DNA from: Apteryx mantelli
Taxonomy: Eukaryota; Chordata; Aves; Apterygiformes; Apterygidae
Assembly: GCF_036417845.1 (NCBI RefSeq)
Contig: NC_089991.1
Location: 14,105,001 to 14,169,000 of the forward strand
Direction: 5' to 3'
DNA length: 64,000 bases
Shown here in pieces: positions 34,839-49,397 of this stretch (positions within the stretch are counted from its first letter, which is position 1; each line of letters starts with the position of its first letter). The notes under the pieces were generated by a model. The model saw only the letters and a program-made list of their open reading frames with translations, had not been told where the DNA came from and did not search any database. The position numbers and the translations under genes were made by a program.

Positions 34839-37800
34839 AACTCATAATAAAAGAAAAATGCAAGCCTTTGACAACTGTTTCATGATCCTCATGGGGAATT
34901 ATACTGGTGTAACTACGCTGCGTTTCTCTATGATTACACTAATCTAATTCCCAATGTGGAGACTTATCACAGAATAAGGGCCAAGTCTGCATTACCAAGG
35001 ATATGCTGATGTAGCTGTATAACAGTTTATTTTAACAGATGGCATTCTTTCCCCACTATAGTTAAAACCACCTTGCTGAATAATACATACTCTACCAGCA
35101 AAAGATACCTTTGCCAGCCTAAATTGATTTCTTTTCTATTCACTGGAATGGTTGGTTAGAAGTATGGTTGTTTTTCTTCATGCTTCTAATAGGCATAGTT
35201 ATTCCTCAAAAACATTGAAAACTGACCTAAGAATGCATTTTTCCCAGCCTACTTTGTGCCACTTTGAAAAAATTGTAAATTAAACCATAAATGGGAGACT
35301 TCATTCTGGAGAGGAAGGACACATGAATGATGGCTTTTTGCACGATTATGGGATTCCTCTATTCAGGCTGAACCTAACTGGTGGAATAGAAAGGGAGGAA
35401 TACAGTTAAACAAACTCTGCCTTGTCATTCTATTTATTATGTGAAAAGATTGAGATTGATTTTAAAAATGCAGGACGTGTCGCTTCCAAGCAATCCACAT
35501 TTCATACAAGGTTCATATTTTGTGTTTGAAGTTGCAGTTTAGATAGTTAACATTTGGAGCACCACTACAATTTCAGTATTACTTTCATCCCCCTGTCACT
35601 GAATACCATGTAGGTCGGATGTTATGTTTACAGAATATTCCATCATACCAGTTCTTGTACTTCAGTCTGGTATATGTTAGAGTGGTCAGTTTGTTCTGCT
35701 TTGGCAGCCATTTGAATGGCAAAAATGTTTTCAAGTATAACTTGTATTTAATGATGTATCCTCTCAAGTGATACATTTCTGTAGCAAAAATGGTGTAGTG
35801 ACTCATACAATGCAATGCAAGTGTATGTCTGTACCCCAAAATGATTAAGTTGGAATTAAATCAGGCTATCTCTGAATGATAATGGAGAAGTTGCAGTTAG
35901 GGAACTACATAGGAAAAACTAAAGTATCCAGACATCTTAGCAGTACGGAGGAAAGAAGGAAGGAGAAATTCTCTTATCTTCTCTGAGATGAAGAATGAAA
36001 GATTTAAAAATCAGTGTTGACTAAAGTTCAATAAGTCATCACAAAGAATCCTCCATACCTCCAGCATATATATATGTTTGTGAGCAATGTCTGCTTTGAT
36101 ATAATTTTATTATAACATGATTGCTATAGTTGTTCAGTTGCCTTGTGCTATGAAATTACTTTCACTGAGGCTGTCTTGAAAAAAGATAGGGATTCAGTAT
36201 CAGAAACGTAGTTGCTCTTTTTTAGGCTAGACATCTAAACTATGGATGCCTTCAGAGAAGAGCTGCCTACTTAAACTTTTTTCCGCTTTGAGGGAAAAAA
36301 AAGGGGGGGGGTAGAAAGTTCTTAAAGTTCTGACAATGAGTGAAATGAGTGAAAGCAGCAATTGTCTGGCATCAACATGCTTAGCTGCTGAGGTGCTGCC
36401 ATCAAATTACAGACAGATTAACTCTGGTTCCTTCAGGATTTGCATACTAAGTTTTTTACAGACCTAAATCTAATCCATTATTTCTTTAAATGTTTTATTT
36501 TTCAAAGGAAATTTTTTTTTCTTCTTTGGTAAAGAAATGCCTTCCTGTGATATTGATAGCCCACTCACCATACTAGCATCTTAGCAAATATGCCACAGAG
36601 TGGAACTAATTAAGAAGGAAAAAATATCACTTACTTTCACTACCTAAACCTAGAGATTTTATGTCTTATTAATTCTATAACCATGAAAAATACATTAAAT
36701 TTGAATATTGTAGAATTTTTGTATTTTTAATAATTCAAAGTTTTGTAACAAATGAGTTTTTTTTTATTATTGTTTGCTTGGTTTTGAGTATAACATTCCT
36801 TGAGATCTTTGTTCAGGCAAAATTCCCATTGATTTTAACAGGAGTTTGCCCAGCAAAGAACTGAACCAAGTACACAGTGAAGTCCTTGGAATTTTGCCCA
36901 GTGGTTTTCACCTGACAGTGTCCCTTTATGCATATTTCATAACCTGGCCTACCTTGTACTTGCAGGCATAGAAGAACAGACTTTGCAACTGTCTCAGACA
37001 TAAATATGAATGATTTAAATGCTAGTGTAAGGTAGTTAACCACTCTATAAAAATATAGTAGTATTTTATAGTTCAAAACACTGGTGTAACCTGTTGGCTA
37101 TTTTAATACTTTTTATTTGGGAAGTTTGATACTCCTTTGTTTTTTTGTCATGGGTTGGAATTCAAAAATATGTATGAATGAACTTAATTTTTTACCACTG
37201 TGGTGTCTGAAATTTTTGCAATTGTAAGGGTTTTTCCCCCATGGCATAAATTTAGTATAAAAGGGCTTCATGTTACCTGTTATGTTTTTTCCCTCAGAAT
37301 AAAATCAAGCTGGCTGACTGACCCAAGCTTGGACCAGTGAGAGGCCAGATAAATACTGCTTATACTTTTAGATCAGAGGCCAGGCAGTATTTGTCACATC
37401 GGTAGAGAGATTTTAATTAGAATTTGACTATAGCTTTGTTTTTTCTACACTAATCCCAATTTAATTCTAATTTCTGAAGTCACCCAGGGTGAGTCAGATC
37501 TGGTCAAGCCAAAATAAGCTCTTGAATTGTTCCCAGATGATGGAAAATATGAGTAAGTAAAATATAAGCAAGTAGAGACAGTCATCATAGGCATAAAGCA
37601 ACCACAAAGCTTTATATGGCTCAATGGGAGAGAAGGTCCACCCAGTGAGTCAAGGTTGAGTGTAACTAGATTTCAGGGCTCTTCTGTTAGCAGGGTTGGT
37701 GAATAGTGAGAAAAGGCGGGAGAGCTATGAATCGTGATGAAAAATGGACTAATGCTTATGTTGTGTGATTTATTTTTGTTTTTTTTTTTCATTTTGTTTT

Positions 37801-40800
37801 ACATTAATCTAAAAAACAAACTCAGCAAGGGAACAGATTTCAGCTGTGACTTGGATTTCAGTATTCTCTTGAGCAGAGACTAGGGTATTAACAACATGGG
37901 AACAGGCAACGAACAGACCTCTTTTGACTCTAACGGCAGGTGAAGCTGCCCTGATATCTTATGCAGTCATAGCACAATTCAGTGCATTCATTATCAACCA
38001 TTCTTGCAGACTGTATCGGCTTGGGTATGCATATTGCAATTAATAACTGTGCTTTCCCAATAGTTCTGGGGAAAGCTGTGCTGCTGTCATACACCACAGA
38101 GAATAGTTACTATTTTTCACAAGCTGCAGTTGGCTGTGGGAAAACCGTTCATGCAGAGACCTAGGAAACAGAAGAACTTGCTGTAACACAGTAACACATC
38201 AGAAGAGTCATGTTTGAATCTGTTTTATTTTTTTAATAGTAATACTTTGTTGCTGTTCATGTTCACAGTCAGAATATAATGTATGTGCTGAGTCAAAAAT
38301 CAAGAAGAATCTATAATATGGGGTTGACTCTAAGTGTGGATACTAAACTTGGTGAGAATTGCTTACATAATGATCATTTTAATTTTCAGTCAGATATGTA
38401 CCAAGACAAAACCCTTTGCTTTTAGCCCTTTTCTCATTTGTAGCCTATTGCTGCTGCCTCATTACTGCACTGTTCTTTGCTAGCGCAGTAAATCTGGAGA
38501 CCTAATGGTGCACAAGCCTCTCTGAGGACAGCACTGACTTTTAAAATATTCATTTCTATGCGGATCAGGGATATCCCAGTCTGGCTGTAATCAGAGGAAG
38601 AAGGAAGGAGACAAATAATCACTGAACATGACTGTTTAGGGAACAATTTCTGTCAAAAAACAATCAGCGGTGAAGGTGGATATGAGCTGGCCTTGCACCC
38701 CCAAGCACAAGTTAGAATGATGTGGGCTTGTTTGATACCCATAATAGTATAATTGCTTCTTTCTATTCCTTCATCCTCTAGCCAGCTGCTTTTCCTCTGC
38801 TGTGCTGACATGCCTGTTGTTTCTCTCTGTTAACTGCTGAGTAATGTAGGGGTAGTGGAAGGTGCCAGGCTGATGGCAGTGGCTTCTGCACTTCTTTATT
38901 TATACCCAGAGTGCAGGTATAGCACAAGCCCTGACGGTGCCCCTTGCTATGCTAGTGAGACTCAGCCCTGACCTGCAGGGGCAAATCACAAGACAGAGGA
39001 GCCTCCAGGGCAGTTCACTTCTTGGTTATTCTTTTGTTTGTCAAAATGGTGCCAGCTGTGGGAGTGAATTGCGAGTTCGGGAAAAATCAGTACATCTTTG
39101 CTTCCAGCCAGCGATCCACACAGAGATCAGTTCATCGCCTGGGTTATTCCAAATGGAATAGACCTTTGTGCTATGAAATCAGTTTGCAACAAGTTTCCAG
39201 CCACTGGGATTTGAATGGACTATGAAATTTGTCTTGCCCAGACTTAATGAACAGTCATCAGGTAGTAATGTTCCTACCAATCTTGATTTGAATACAACTT
39301 ATAGCAGGGGATGGATTTCATATCCCGGGAGTAATTTCTTGTGCCATCCAAACTTCATCTAAGTGTCTTGGTGAAAATGATTTAAGCTAACATGTTGTAC
39401 CTTATGGCAAGCAGCTAAGAGCACATGCATATCATTTACTGTGACTCTGTGGTAACATGTTAAGTCGCAGTAATTTTATTGTGTGCTTCAGTCCTGTATT
39501 TTATCCACACAGAGACATAACTCTTGCCTGCTTCTTCTTTTAACACTTCAGGATAACAATACTAGTAAAGCGTTATGTCCATCATACCACCTTAAGTGAG
39601 GAAGGTCTCTAGAATTTTTGAAGAGAAACATTTAAACATTCATTTTGATAGTGAAGGAAATGCAAACAAAAAACTGTATAAACTCGTATCTGACCCTGTG
39701 TCAAAAAAATAAAACAGAGGCCACAGCAACTCCAGAGCTAGCTCAGCCAAGCAATGTCACATAAAAAATTAAAGAGAAAGCTTTATTTGGATCGTGTCTG
39801 TATGTAGGTCACAATGACTTAAAAGAGAAGGCACTGACCAGACAAAAACATTTCAAAAATGCCGTTATTGTAAGAGAATGATTCTTTCTCAAACAAAAGA
39901 CTGAAAATTGGTATTGAAAGGATTTCACTGTTCAGTGCTGTTTCAGTTTTCAGTGCTGGTGGTTTCAGTGTTTCCACTAGAGACTGAGCAGAGGAGGACC
40001 TGCACTGGTTGCGTTCTCAGCTTGCCTGTCTCCTGCTTGCAAGCTTATCCAGTGCACAGCAGCAAGACAGTACAAAGCTGGTTCAAGCCATCTCTCTTCC
40101 TGACTTCTTGTGCTGTGGCTATCCCATATAAATCAATTCCAGTTTGATCATCCCTCCTGAGGAATAGAGAGAGAGATGTGAGTCAGCTTCAGCTACCTTT
40201 CACCCCAGTGCCCCTAGCAGTCTACACTTCTGGTTTCCCTCAGTCCATAATTACAGCATCTGGACAAAAAAACTCTCCTGTTACTCTCCTGCCTTTGTGT
40301 ACATCACGCTGAGCAGTCACTAGCCACTCTAGTGATTCTGTGCTCGTCTGCAAGAATTACTGCTTAAATCGGGGGTCTACATAGTCCATGCACCTTTTCT
40401 GAGCAAACTAGTTTTCAGTTTTGAGGAACCTGAACAGGAAGAAAAGGAAATCTTTTATCTAGTCCTCTGGTCTGCCTCTGTACAACAACCAGAATAGCAG
40501 CATGTAAGAATAATCTAATAAGCACTCCTTTCAGGAGAGGAAGCTGGAAGCAGTGATGCAGCTGGGAAGAGTTAGGGCACAAAAGGGTCTAAATGCCTGT
40601 AGCTGAAGAGCTGTTAGTGGCACTTGGGTTGCAAATAGTAATGCTGTGTGGCAACAGTGTGGAAAGAAAAATCAAAACAAGCAAACAAATAAAAGTATAA
40701 ATAGGGCCTAAGTGTACAAATCACTTGTAGAAAAGCCATATAGGAAAGAGCAGATTGATGTTCTTGAAATCAACAACAGAAACCAATAGATTTTTCTTTT

Positions 40801-41446
40801 AATTTTGCTTGAAAATCTATATTATGTACCCAGATTCTGTATCACTGTCAAGGTATATTCATTTGTTTGATTAGCAAAATTTATCTTTTTTTTCTATAAC
40901 GGTGCTTGGAAGCAGCAATGACTTTAAGACATTGTGTAGTATTGGAGGTGTTTTTCCAGTGAGTCATCTTTTCACAACCGGTTTAGACTTTTGAGAGAAA
41001 TATGGTCTCAGAGGATGTTCCTCTTCAGGGGAATTTTTTTTTTAATGATCTTATATTTTTGTAAATTTTCTGCAGTGTTTTTAAAAGTTTGTTGTTTTAT
41101 CATCTTATCAAATTACTGCTTTGAAGCCATTATATAATTACTATATTTGCCAAGAAGCTAAGAGTTTTGGTAAACTAACTTTTTCAAAGTTCATGTGCAT
41201 AGTAGTAAACAAAAAAAATCAAGGTGATCAACTCCATTTTGAATCCCTGAAAACAGAATTCACTTTCTAAAGTTTAAAACATTTAAAAATTCTTTTCTCG
41301 TTTTGTGCCAAGTATTTTTTTAAAAGACATGGGGCAAAAAAGTTGCGTCTTTTTTATGCCTGGATTTCCCTGCTGTGTTGAGAGTTAGTCTCATTTGTGG
41401 ACAAGGAAATTTTTCATTTGGCTTATGGGCCAAGGTAGAAATGCTT

Positions 41447-41872
41447 GATTCTATCATCATGTAGTCATACTCTAGGTTGGAAGGGACCTCCAGGGGTCAT
41501 CTAGTCCAACCCCCAGTTCAAAACGTGTCTAATTAGATCAGATTGCTCAGGGCCACGTCCGGTCGAATCTTGAACACCTCCAAGGACAGAGATTCCACAG
41601 CCTCTCTGGGCAGCCTGTTCCAGTAACCAGCCTCACAGTAAAAAAAATTTCCTGGTATCTAATCAGAATCTCTTGTGTTCCCACTTGCGTCTGTTCCCTC
41701 TCCTCTTATCACTGTGCCGCTCTGAGTCTGACTCCATCTTCTCTCCATCCTCCAACTCCTCAGGTAATTGTAGACCACGATAAGGTCTCCCCTTTGCCTT
41801 CATTTCTCCAAGCTGAGCAGGCCCAGTTCTTTCAGCCTCTTCTTGTACGTCATCCCCTTAAGCACGTAGCAT
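41447..41872 (-). mobile_element. CR1 LINE 3' fragment, diverged
   Basis: The plus strand carries the reverse complement of the CR1 3' region: ggttggaagggacct, then catctagtccaacccc, then blocks matching the CR1 coding end (cagcctgttccagt, gataaggtctcccc, gctgagcaggcccag). The 3' terminus lies at the left with degraded ATTCTATG repeats. It is about 425 bp, 5'-truncated, with many substitutions and no open frame. It is clearly older than the copy at 53.4-54.2 kb. The inner border is uncertain by tens of bases. Confidence 0.9.
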
Positions 41873-43237
41873 TTCCACAGCTGACAAGAAGAAAGCTAGG
41901 CATAAAAATATAGGCAAGACAGAGATTTAATTGTGTAAGAATAGCTTTAGTTGCTGTTATTTACAGAGTGCTTTATTGCTGATTCCACTATCACTCAGTG
42001 GGAGACATGCTCCGATTTTGGATGAGCTCTAATTTTTGCCATATGTTAGCCTTTCCCTATCTTCTTTTCTCTTTTTCTATCATAAGTCCACTTGGAGCAA
42101 CTCTTGTCCCTCTTTTTTTGAGTTCATTTTGTTTCTCCCCTATCCCATCTGGCAAAGGGAAAGTCATGAAATACTTAACATATAAAACATTGCAGTAGAC
42201 TTACATGAGCCTAAAAGCTCAAGAGATGAATGGAGTAGGAGAGCTGATATTTATATCTCTTCAAATAATTGTCCAAGCCTGCCTGTTTTATAGGCTCCAG
42301 AATACAGCAGAGTAGTGGTTTACATCTGACACACCCTTGCAGACTACACTGTAACTGCAGCTGCTCACAACAGAATCACAGCAATCACAGTTGAAAGTGA
42401 GAGCTAATTTTCAGGTGTGCTAAGCAGTAGTGGACCCCACAGACCTTACTCTATGACCTTGAGAAAACTATGAGCTTTATGCCTCTGGCCTTGGCAATGT
42501 GTCCTTCTTTGTAAAGGATATTGACAGCTTCAAGAGAAAGTGATGTTAGAACTATAAAGAATTAGTAATTAATAAACACAAAGGACTGAAGAAATTTATA
42601 TTTCAATTCTCAAGGACAGATCTTGCAATACAAATCTGTATGAGGATGTCCTGAACACACTTTTCTTCGCATTAGCAAGTTGAGAGGGGTTTTTATGATA
42701 TAGTCTGGACTTGCTGCTAGACTGTCTTTGCATGCAGGAGTCGTTATCATGTCTTACTCGGCATGAACCTTTTTTACCAAAAAACAAAATGAGAAAGTCA
42801 AGCACAGGGAAGGCAAGAGGCAGCTTTCCCTGAACTAGGGCGATATTGTATTGCAAGGCAGTCATTAGCAACCTGAAGCCAAACACAGCCCCTTGTCTGT
42901 GTTAGCAGTGAGTAAACTCAAGCAAAGATGACTTGTTTACAGAATCTCATCAGGTGCTCCTAGCAAAAGAAGAGCTTTAGAGGTGGGCTGGAGGCTTGCT
43001 TTTTATGGTAAGGACAGCATAATGTTGTCAATATATTTAATAATCTGTCTCGCAGTTTTATAAATGCTATAAAAATTCTAGTATTGTGCAAGAAGAGCTT
43101 ACGCCTTTTGATCTCTTTAAATCTCCTGGCTTTCAGAACACAAGCTTTAACTAACCTTGTAAGCTACAGGTTTTTGCACAGAAGTCCATCTGTGGTGTAT
43201 TTTAATGCTTTTTCAGTTAAGAAGCAGAATTAAAGCT

Positions 43238-43256
43238 TTATCACTAGATGGCAGTG
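43238..43256 (+). promoter_or_regulatory. CTCF-like motif
   Basis: TCACTAGATGGCAGTG with its left flank fits about 17 of 19 positions of the CTCF consensus, plus orientation. Confidence 0.4.
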
Positions 43257-46200
43257 TGGTTTATGGCACAAACTTCTCTACCTGATTTTCAGAGACTGCT
43301 CAGAAGGGCCATGCCTCTGGACCTCTGGAGAAACGTTCACGGGGGTTCAGGCAGGTTTTAGAACCCCTTCAGCACGCTCACTGGAGAAGCCACGACAATA
43401 ATCCTGGCCTCTAGGGTCTTGCATGCACTGGGGATCCAGACGATTTTTAAAGCCATTTAAATTGTTGTGCAAGTTTTGTCAACACAGTTTGTCTGAGGAA
43501 ACAGAGTATCAGGTAGTTGGCACTCTCTCTGGTTGTTGAAGTAAGCATCCAGATTTTTAAGCATCCTGAGAATGATTAGTGATCTGCACGCATTACCAAA
43601 TTTTCCCTTTCAGAAATGCAAGTTTGGGTTAAAAATCAAGAGTGTTTTTTTTTTTAATGAAGTATTGTCATTATGTTTTCTTTATTTCCTAATGCTTTCT
43701 CATAATTTAGGAGGAGAACAGATTTTGTTTATCAAATGTTGTTTAAAACTACAAGATATAGAAACTTCCAAACGGAAGTTCAAATCTTCAAGCATCTTAC
43801 AGATTTTCCTTCTGATTCCAGAAGGAAGCTTTAAGAAAAATATTGCTTATTCCAATAATTAAGAAAAAATCACAAGAGATAACAATACTGTCTCATTTTT
43901 TGAGTTTTATATCTGCATTGTTTGATTAATACCAGCAAATTTATTGCTGACTGACTCCAGAATAAATAAAACCAGGATAAAACTTTTGAAAGAGGGATAC
44001 TACAGGCTAGGTCTAATAAAAGCAGTGAACAGAACAAACAGATGCAAAAATCTGATTTTTTGGAGCAGGTGAAGAAAAAACACATGATTTGTATATATTT
44101 TCTCCACTACAAAAATATATTTATTTCTCATATATATTGTATCTAAGCAAATATAAAGAATTTTAACTGTTTCAAAATATTTAGTGAGCTGTTACTGTGT
44201 ATCATATACATCAAAGCATAGCTTACACCAAAAAAGTATTTAGATGCAAAGAAAATTGACTTTTGTTATACTTCAGGAAGAGAAATACATCCCTCTTTGC
44301 ATCACACATTTTCACTTTCTCTGCTCTTGCACAATGAACCTGCATCAGTATTTTTAGTGTGACACAACATTATAAACACATTGTTAGCATAGGAAAAATA
44401 TACTCAAATGTTGATTTTTCTTGTTTGTTTTTGAGATTTTTATTTCAAGACAGAATCCTGGTTGGCTTATTGGGGTAGCAAATAGCTTATTGTCATCACC
44501 AGGTAGCTGTCGGCTCCATCTAACTCTTCAGGTGGGCTGTGAGAGATTAGAATAGAGGAAAACTTGAGAGTAAAGGAGATAGTAGGTAGTAGACATGATT
44601 TTAAACTAAAAGAAAAATCAACTGCAAAACGGATACATCTTCAAAGAAAACAATATCTAATTTTTACATTCCCCTTAACTGAGATTCAAGAATTACAGCT
44701 GAAGGAGTCCTGTAGGACAGCAGAATTCAACTGGGAATGGGGCTTATGTGCACAAATAAAGCACCACGCTGTGCAAGTGCCATAGGTGGAGGTTAATATT
44801 CTTCAGTTCAGGAAAATTAGCGGAGACACGGGCAATGTGTTGGAGAAATTATAACAGCTAAAAGATGGATGGGTGTCTTGTGTTTGTAACAAACAGCAGT
44901 GAATCAGGATCTCTGGCTATTAAGCTGGCCTCTTATGACCTGAGGCAAACTTTATAATCTGTATTTAAAATAGAGTGCTATTTCTTTAATGATGGAGGGC
45001 TGGGGAACAGCAGTCTGGAAAGCAGGATGCATAATGCAGTATGCCCCGTTTATTCCATGTATACTGAACTCTGAGTAACCCTTGCATTGTGGAAGTTTTC
45101 CTGGCAGCCCAAGTGGAGAACTTGGCCTTTCTTTAGCTCTGCAACTTTGTGTATTTGCTTCAGTAACCACTGATGATCCAAATATAGAGATGTTGACGTT
45201 ACAAAAGTAAACGTATGAAAATGAAGAAGTCATGAAATTTTGGTATCTTAAAAAAAATGAGATTTTGAAGTTTTCTATGTTGGAAATATGAAATTACTAT
45301 GTGTAGGCATTTTTAACAGAAACAGTATGTTTCAAAATCAGTAGATTTTATTTCCATTTATTGGAATGACCTAGAGCATTTCTTCTTGAGACATTTAAAC
45401 ACAAACTATTTTTAAGTGGAGAGTTGTCTTATTGGAGCTATAAGTTAACCCCCTTTCTCAGCAGCCCTTGATAGCCTGTGTTATCATACATATTATAGAA
45501 AAAAACCCTGCAATGTATTAAAGAAAACGCTCTAGTTAGCCCAAGCTACAGGAAAAAAATGAAGAGAAGAACTGCTATCAAGGTAGAATTATTAAAGGGC
45601 ACTTTATATAAATAGGCATTAATGGATTTGAAGTCAAAGATTTCACACAAATTTAAATGTGCTTGTTTTAAAGCAGATGAAAAATAAATATTTTTTTTCA
45701 TTAGAAATTGGGAAATTTTATTTGAAAAGATTTATATTAATTTTGCAGAAGCAGCATTGTATCCAAAAATCATTCCAATAAAAAAAATCCTGAATAGCTT
45801 TATCAAGCTTGTATATTAGAGACAATAATGTAATTGAGAATCCACTTTAAATTGCAAATATTTTCTATGGGGGTGCCTATAGTTATACATTCTATTAAGC
45901 CAGGTTGGCCATGGATATAGGAGCAATTCAGACTAGCCAGTGAAGAGGTTATTGAGACCCTTGCATGTCTCTGGATGCCTGTCCCTCTCTTTTCAAGACA
46001 CTGATGCCTCAAAATAAACAAAAGACAAGATAAATACAAAAGCTTTTAATATCTTTGTTCTTCCGCGAAACAGTAGTTAAAACTAATGAGTTTTCCTCTA
46101 AACAGTACAAGGCAGAAACAGAGACAAGCAGAAAAATCAAATGTCCCTATGCTTCAAAACGTGACCATCTTTATAAATGTCTCCTTGCCACTGTAAGTAA

Positions 46201-49200
46201 GTGTTTTGTATTAAATAAATGTGACACAATGGTAAATACTCTGGGACAAAGTCCTGCAAAATCCTAAACATCTCCAATTTCCATCAGATTCTCAATTAAT
46301 ACAAGGAAATACATTATCTTGTAAGACTGTCTAGTAGTCTAATGTTAATTAGATAATTTAATGTTTGTCATTAAAAATCATTTCATTATGCATACTTGTA
46401 GCCTATGGTTAATAAGTCAATAATGTGTTCAGAACGCTAGTAAACTGTATAAAAGGCCAATCATTTGTTTGTAATTTTTATTTAAGAACTTTTAATTTTC
46501 AGTGTTCATAATACTATGTCATTGTGGGTTTTGAAAGCCTGTCTTCTGTACAGCAGATAACATTTATATAGCATTTAAAGACTTGTATCATTTTATAACA
46601 TGATTTGTTTGTGAGAATCAGAGCAACTTTTAACAGAATTCCTGTAGAAAGAACACATTAAAACATGCTGTTACATATTGTTCTTAACTTGAGCAAACTC
46701 AGTTAAAGGCAAGCTCTGTACAGTGTTTCTCCAAGAAAATCTAAGCCAGCATCACGTAGGATGACCTGCCAGTTGCTTGGTTGCTGAGCGGAGCAAAACA
46801 CTGTGTGGTGGTTACAGTGCAGTGAGTGCTACATGCTGGAATGCAGTTGTAGGGCACTGCAGAAGAGGTGTGGGAGAAACAGGAATAACACTGTAAAATG
46901 TGCAGTCGGTTCAGTGTGTACGGAAATGCACGTGCTCTGGGAGTGGTTGCAGTAAGCTGTCCAGCTATCGTGACAGGCCTGCTGCCACCAACGTCCATGC
47001 AGAACTCAGGTTTATGCTGCAGAAGTGGGATTAGTCTCTGAACCGCATCTGCCCCTCTGCCTTCTGAGCCTCATTTGAATAGATTACTGATGTGATTGCA
47101 CAAATCCCTTAGGTAGCTGTAGCTGTTGAGAGAAAGATCCTGGAGGCTGACATCTTCCCAACACATTGTGGCTAAGAAAGAATTGGATTTTTTTAATTGC
47201 TGTGTGGTGATGACAGCTTACAGCAGAAGCCTGCATTCCCTTCTCCCTGCCATCAAGTTACTACTCATGTTAACGGCAAACAGAGTACACATCCATTTCG
47301 TATGGGCATGTAGCTTTTTCTTCCCTTTTGGTGGTGACTGAGGGTTGCTTAGAAGACTGCAGCCATGTGACAGAGGTCTCCAAATTAGACTAGATTACCT
47401 TGAAGATAAGCCCCCATTTGAAGCTATGTTGTCCTGATGTGTCAACAAGTAGAATCATATAGATACTATCAAGTAATAAAATCTTTATAACACATCACAT
47501 TTACTACATAGATAAAGGGGGAGATGACTGTTGGTTTAGTCAGAAGGGGCAGAAAGAACACTTGGAATGATTCCTGTCTTTAGGAATGTCAGATATTAAC
47601 TTTAAACCATAGTTATTTTCTGTTAGGGACATCAAGTATTTTAGTATAAATATGTGGAACAAACACACATATATAGAGTCAGTGTCTTTCACTCAATGTG
47701 CTTTTGCCAGCAGAATATTCTGCAGATAAGCTTGAATTATATCTTCCATTTTAGTGACTCTTTAAAAATTGCCTCTATCTGTATTAAACAAAAACCATTT
47801 AAGGTTGAAAATGTTCCATAGTGATTCTTAGTCCAAAGATGATATTTCAAAGGAATCTGACAGTTTTGTGTGAGCCAAATTGACAGTAGCCAAAATGGTT
47901 GTTACTGTGTATTGCCAGATTACATGAGTCAAAAGTGGCATTACAAAAATCTTCACGTCGTCTCTTTTAGCCATTACTAAAACTAAAAAATCAAGATAAC
48001 TACCTATTTCTACTATCAGTCCCTATTACCATTGAACTGAATGCAGTTGGTAAGATTAGTGTAAGGTGTGAGGGAACTAATTAAAGGGAAGAATCAAGGA
48101 GGGGGGACACGGCAGGGGGAGAACAATTATATTCAGCAGAAGTTGCTGGCATCGATCTTACTACAAAACTAAAATATTTTAGTATATCTATTAATGACCT
48201 TGATATAAAAAGTTGAAGTGTCCCAATGAAATTTGTTGTTGAGTTAGAAAAGATTATAGGTTCTGGTCACTTCTGTTCCAAAAAGATTGTCTGAAATTGG
48301 GGTACATGAAGAGGAGTACTAGGATGATAAGAGGATGACAAAATCTGCAATTTGAGAAGTGTCTAACAGAGTTTGGCCTAGTTTGTTTAAGCTAGCAAAA
48401 CAAAGAGAGGAAACAAAGGGAGAAAACTCCTGAGAGAAAGGAGAAGTACTTCAGAGAAGGGGCAGTGCTGGCACAAGTACAAACAGGTTTAGAATAACTG
48501 TGAATTAATTTAAGCCAGAAATTAAAAGAAGATTTTTACTTGAGTGCTGTCAGTTCTAAAAGAAACTGAACTGATTACCAAGATGTCCCTCCCAGTTCTT
48601 TGTTTAGCTATTTTCTGAGTCCAAGGGTGCTCATTTGATTTATTTGGGTGTTGAATTCTGAAGAGCAAATAGAAAATACTGATTTGAGTTCAGAAAATTT
48701 GTACTGAGCCTTAAGCTTGTAGAAAATTCATTCAGTGAGCCTGAACTAGGCACACATTGCTAGCTCAATTAGCATGAGCATAATTCTGCTATTCTATTCC
48801 AGAACCATATTTACATTTACCAGTTTGGATTTCTTTACTCTCTTAATATAGATCATTAAATACAGCTCAGACCGTGATTACAAAGACCATTTTTCAGTGG
48901 CATAGCCACCTTGTGCAGATGCTACACCAGCTGCTTGTTCTCTTTTCCATGCCAGTACTTCCATTATGCCAGTACAAATGTCTGTGTGATCATGGGATGA
49001 ACTGGATCAAAGTATTGATCCAGATGAAAATACCTTTTTATTTTATCCTGGGTATTTTTAATCCAAATCAGCCGCTTGATCTGGTTGCTACATAAATAGT
49101 TGTGCCAGCACAAAACGAGGTGACACAAGAACGAGCTCGAGTTCACTTGAGCAGTGTAAGCAGCGCTGTCGTACCCTCAGACCACTCTCGATCACTGTGT

Positions 49201-49368
49201 GGTTTGCAGTCACAGCTAGGCCAGTGATGTTGATGAAGGTGGTGCCATTCCAGTCTTCCCTTCCTCTTCCCTTGTACCTCCTGTTGCACTGGCATGGCCT
49301 GACATTCATTTAGCTAGTTCAGGGAACCAAATCAGCTGAAAACTAATGAAACCAGATGAAAAATAATC

Positions 49369-49397
49369 TTTTTTTTTTTTTGGGGGGGGTGGGGGGG
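49369..49397 (+). repeat. poly(T)-poly(G) low-complexity junction
   Basis: Thirteen T residues followed by eight G, one T and seven G. The G portion has quadruplex or slippage potential. Confidence 0.8.

Larger units (their letters stand above)
24669..41446. other. central intergenic spacer, no gene recognised
   Basis: AT-rich sequence with only short open frames. It contains (GA)n at 27908-27928, poly(C)12 at 34827-34838 and a 9-bp-stem hairpin at 34281-34306. No coding exon, RNA gene or recognisable transposon was found. Confidence 0.7.

Noticed and set aside
46741..46998. 85-codon Thr/Ser/Cys-rich minus-strand frame
   Set aside because: It has no signal peptide, domain or splice context. 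It is a chance frame in spacer DNA.
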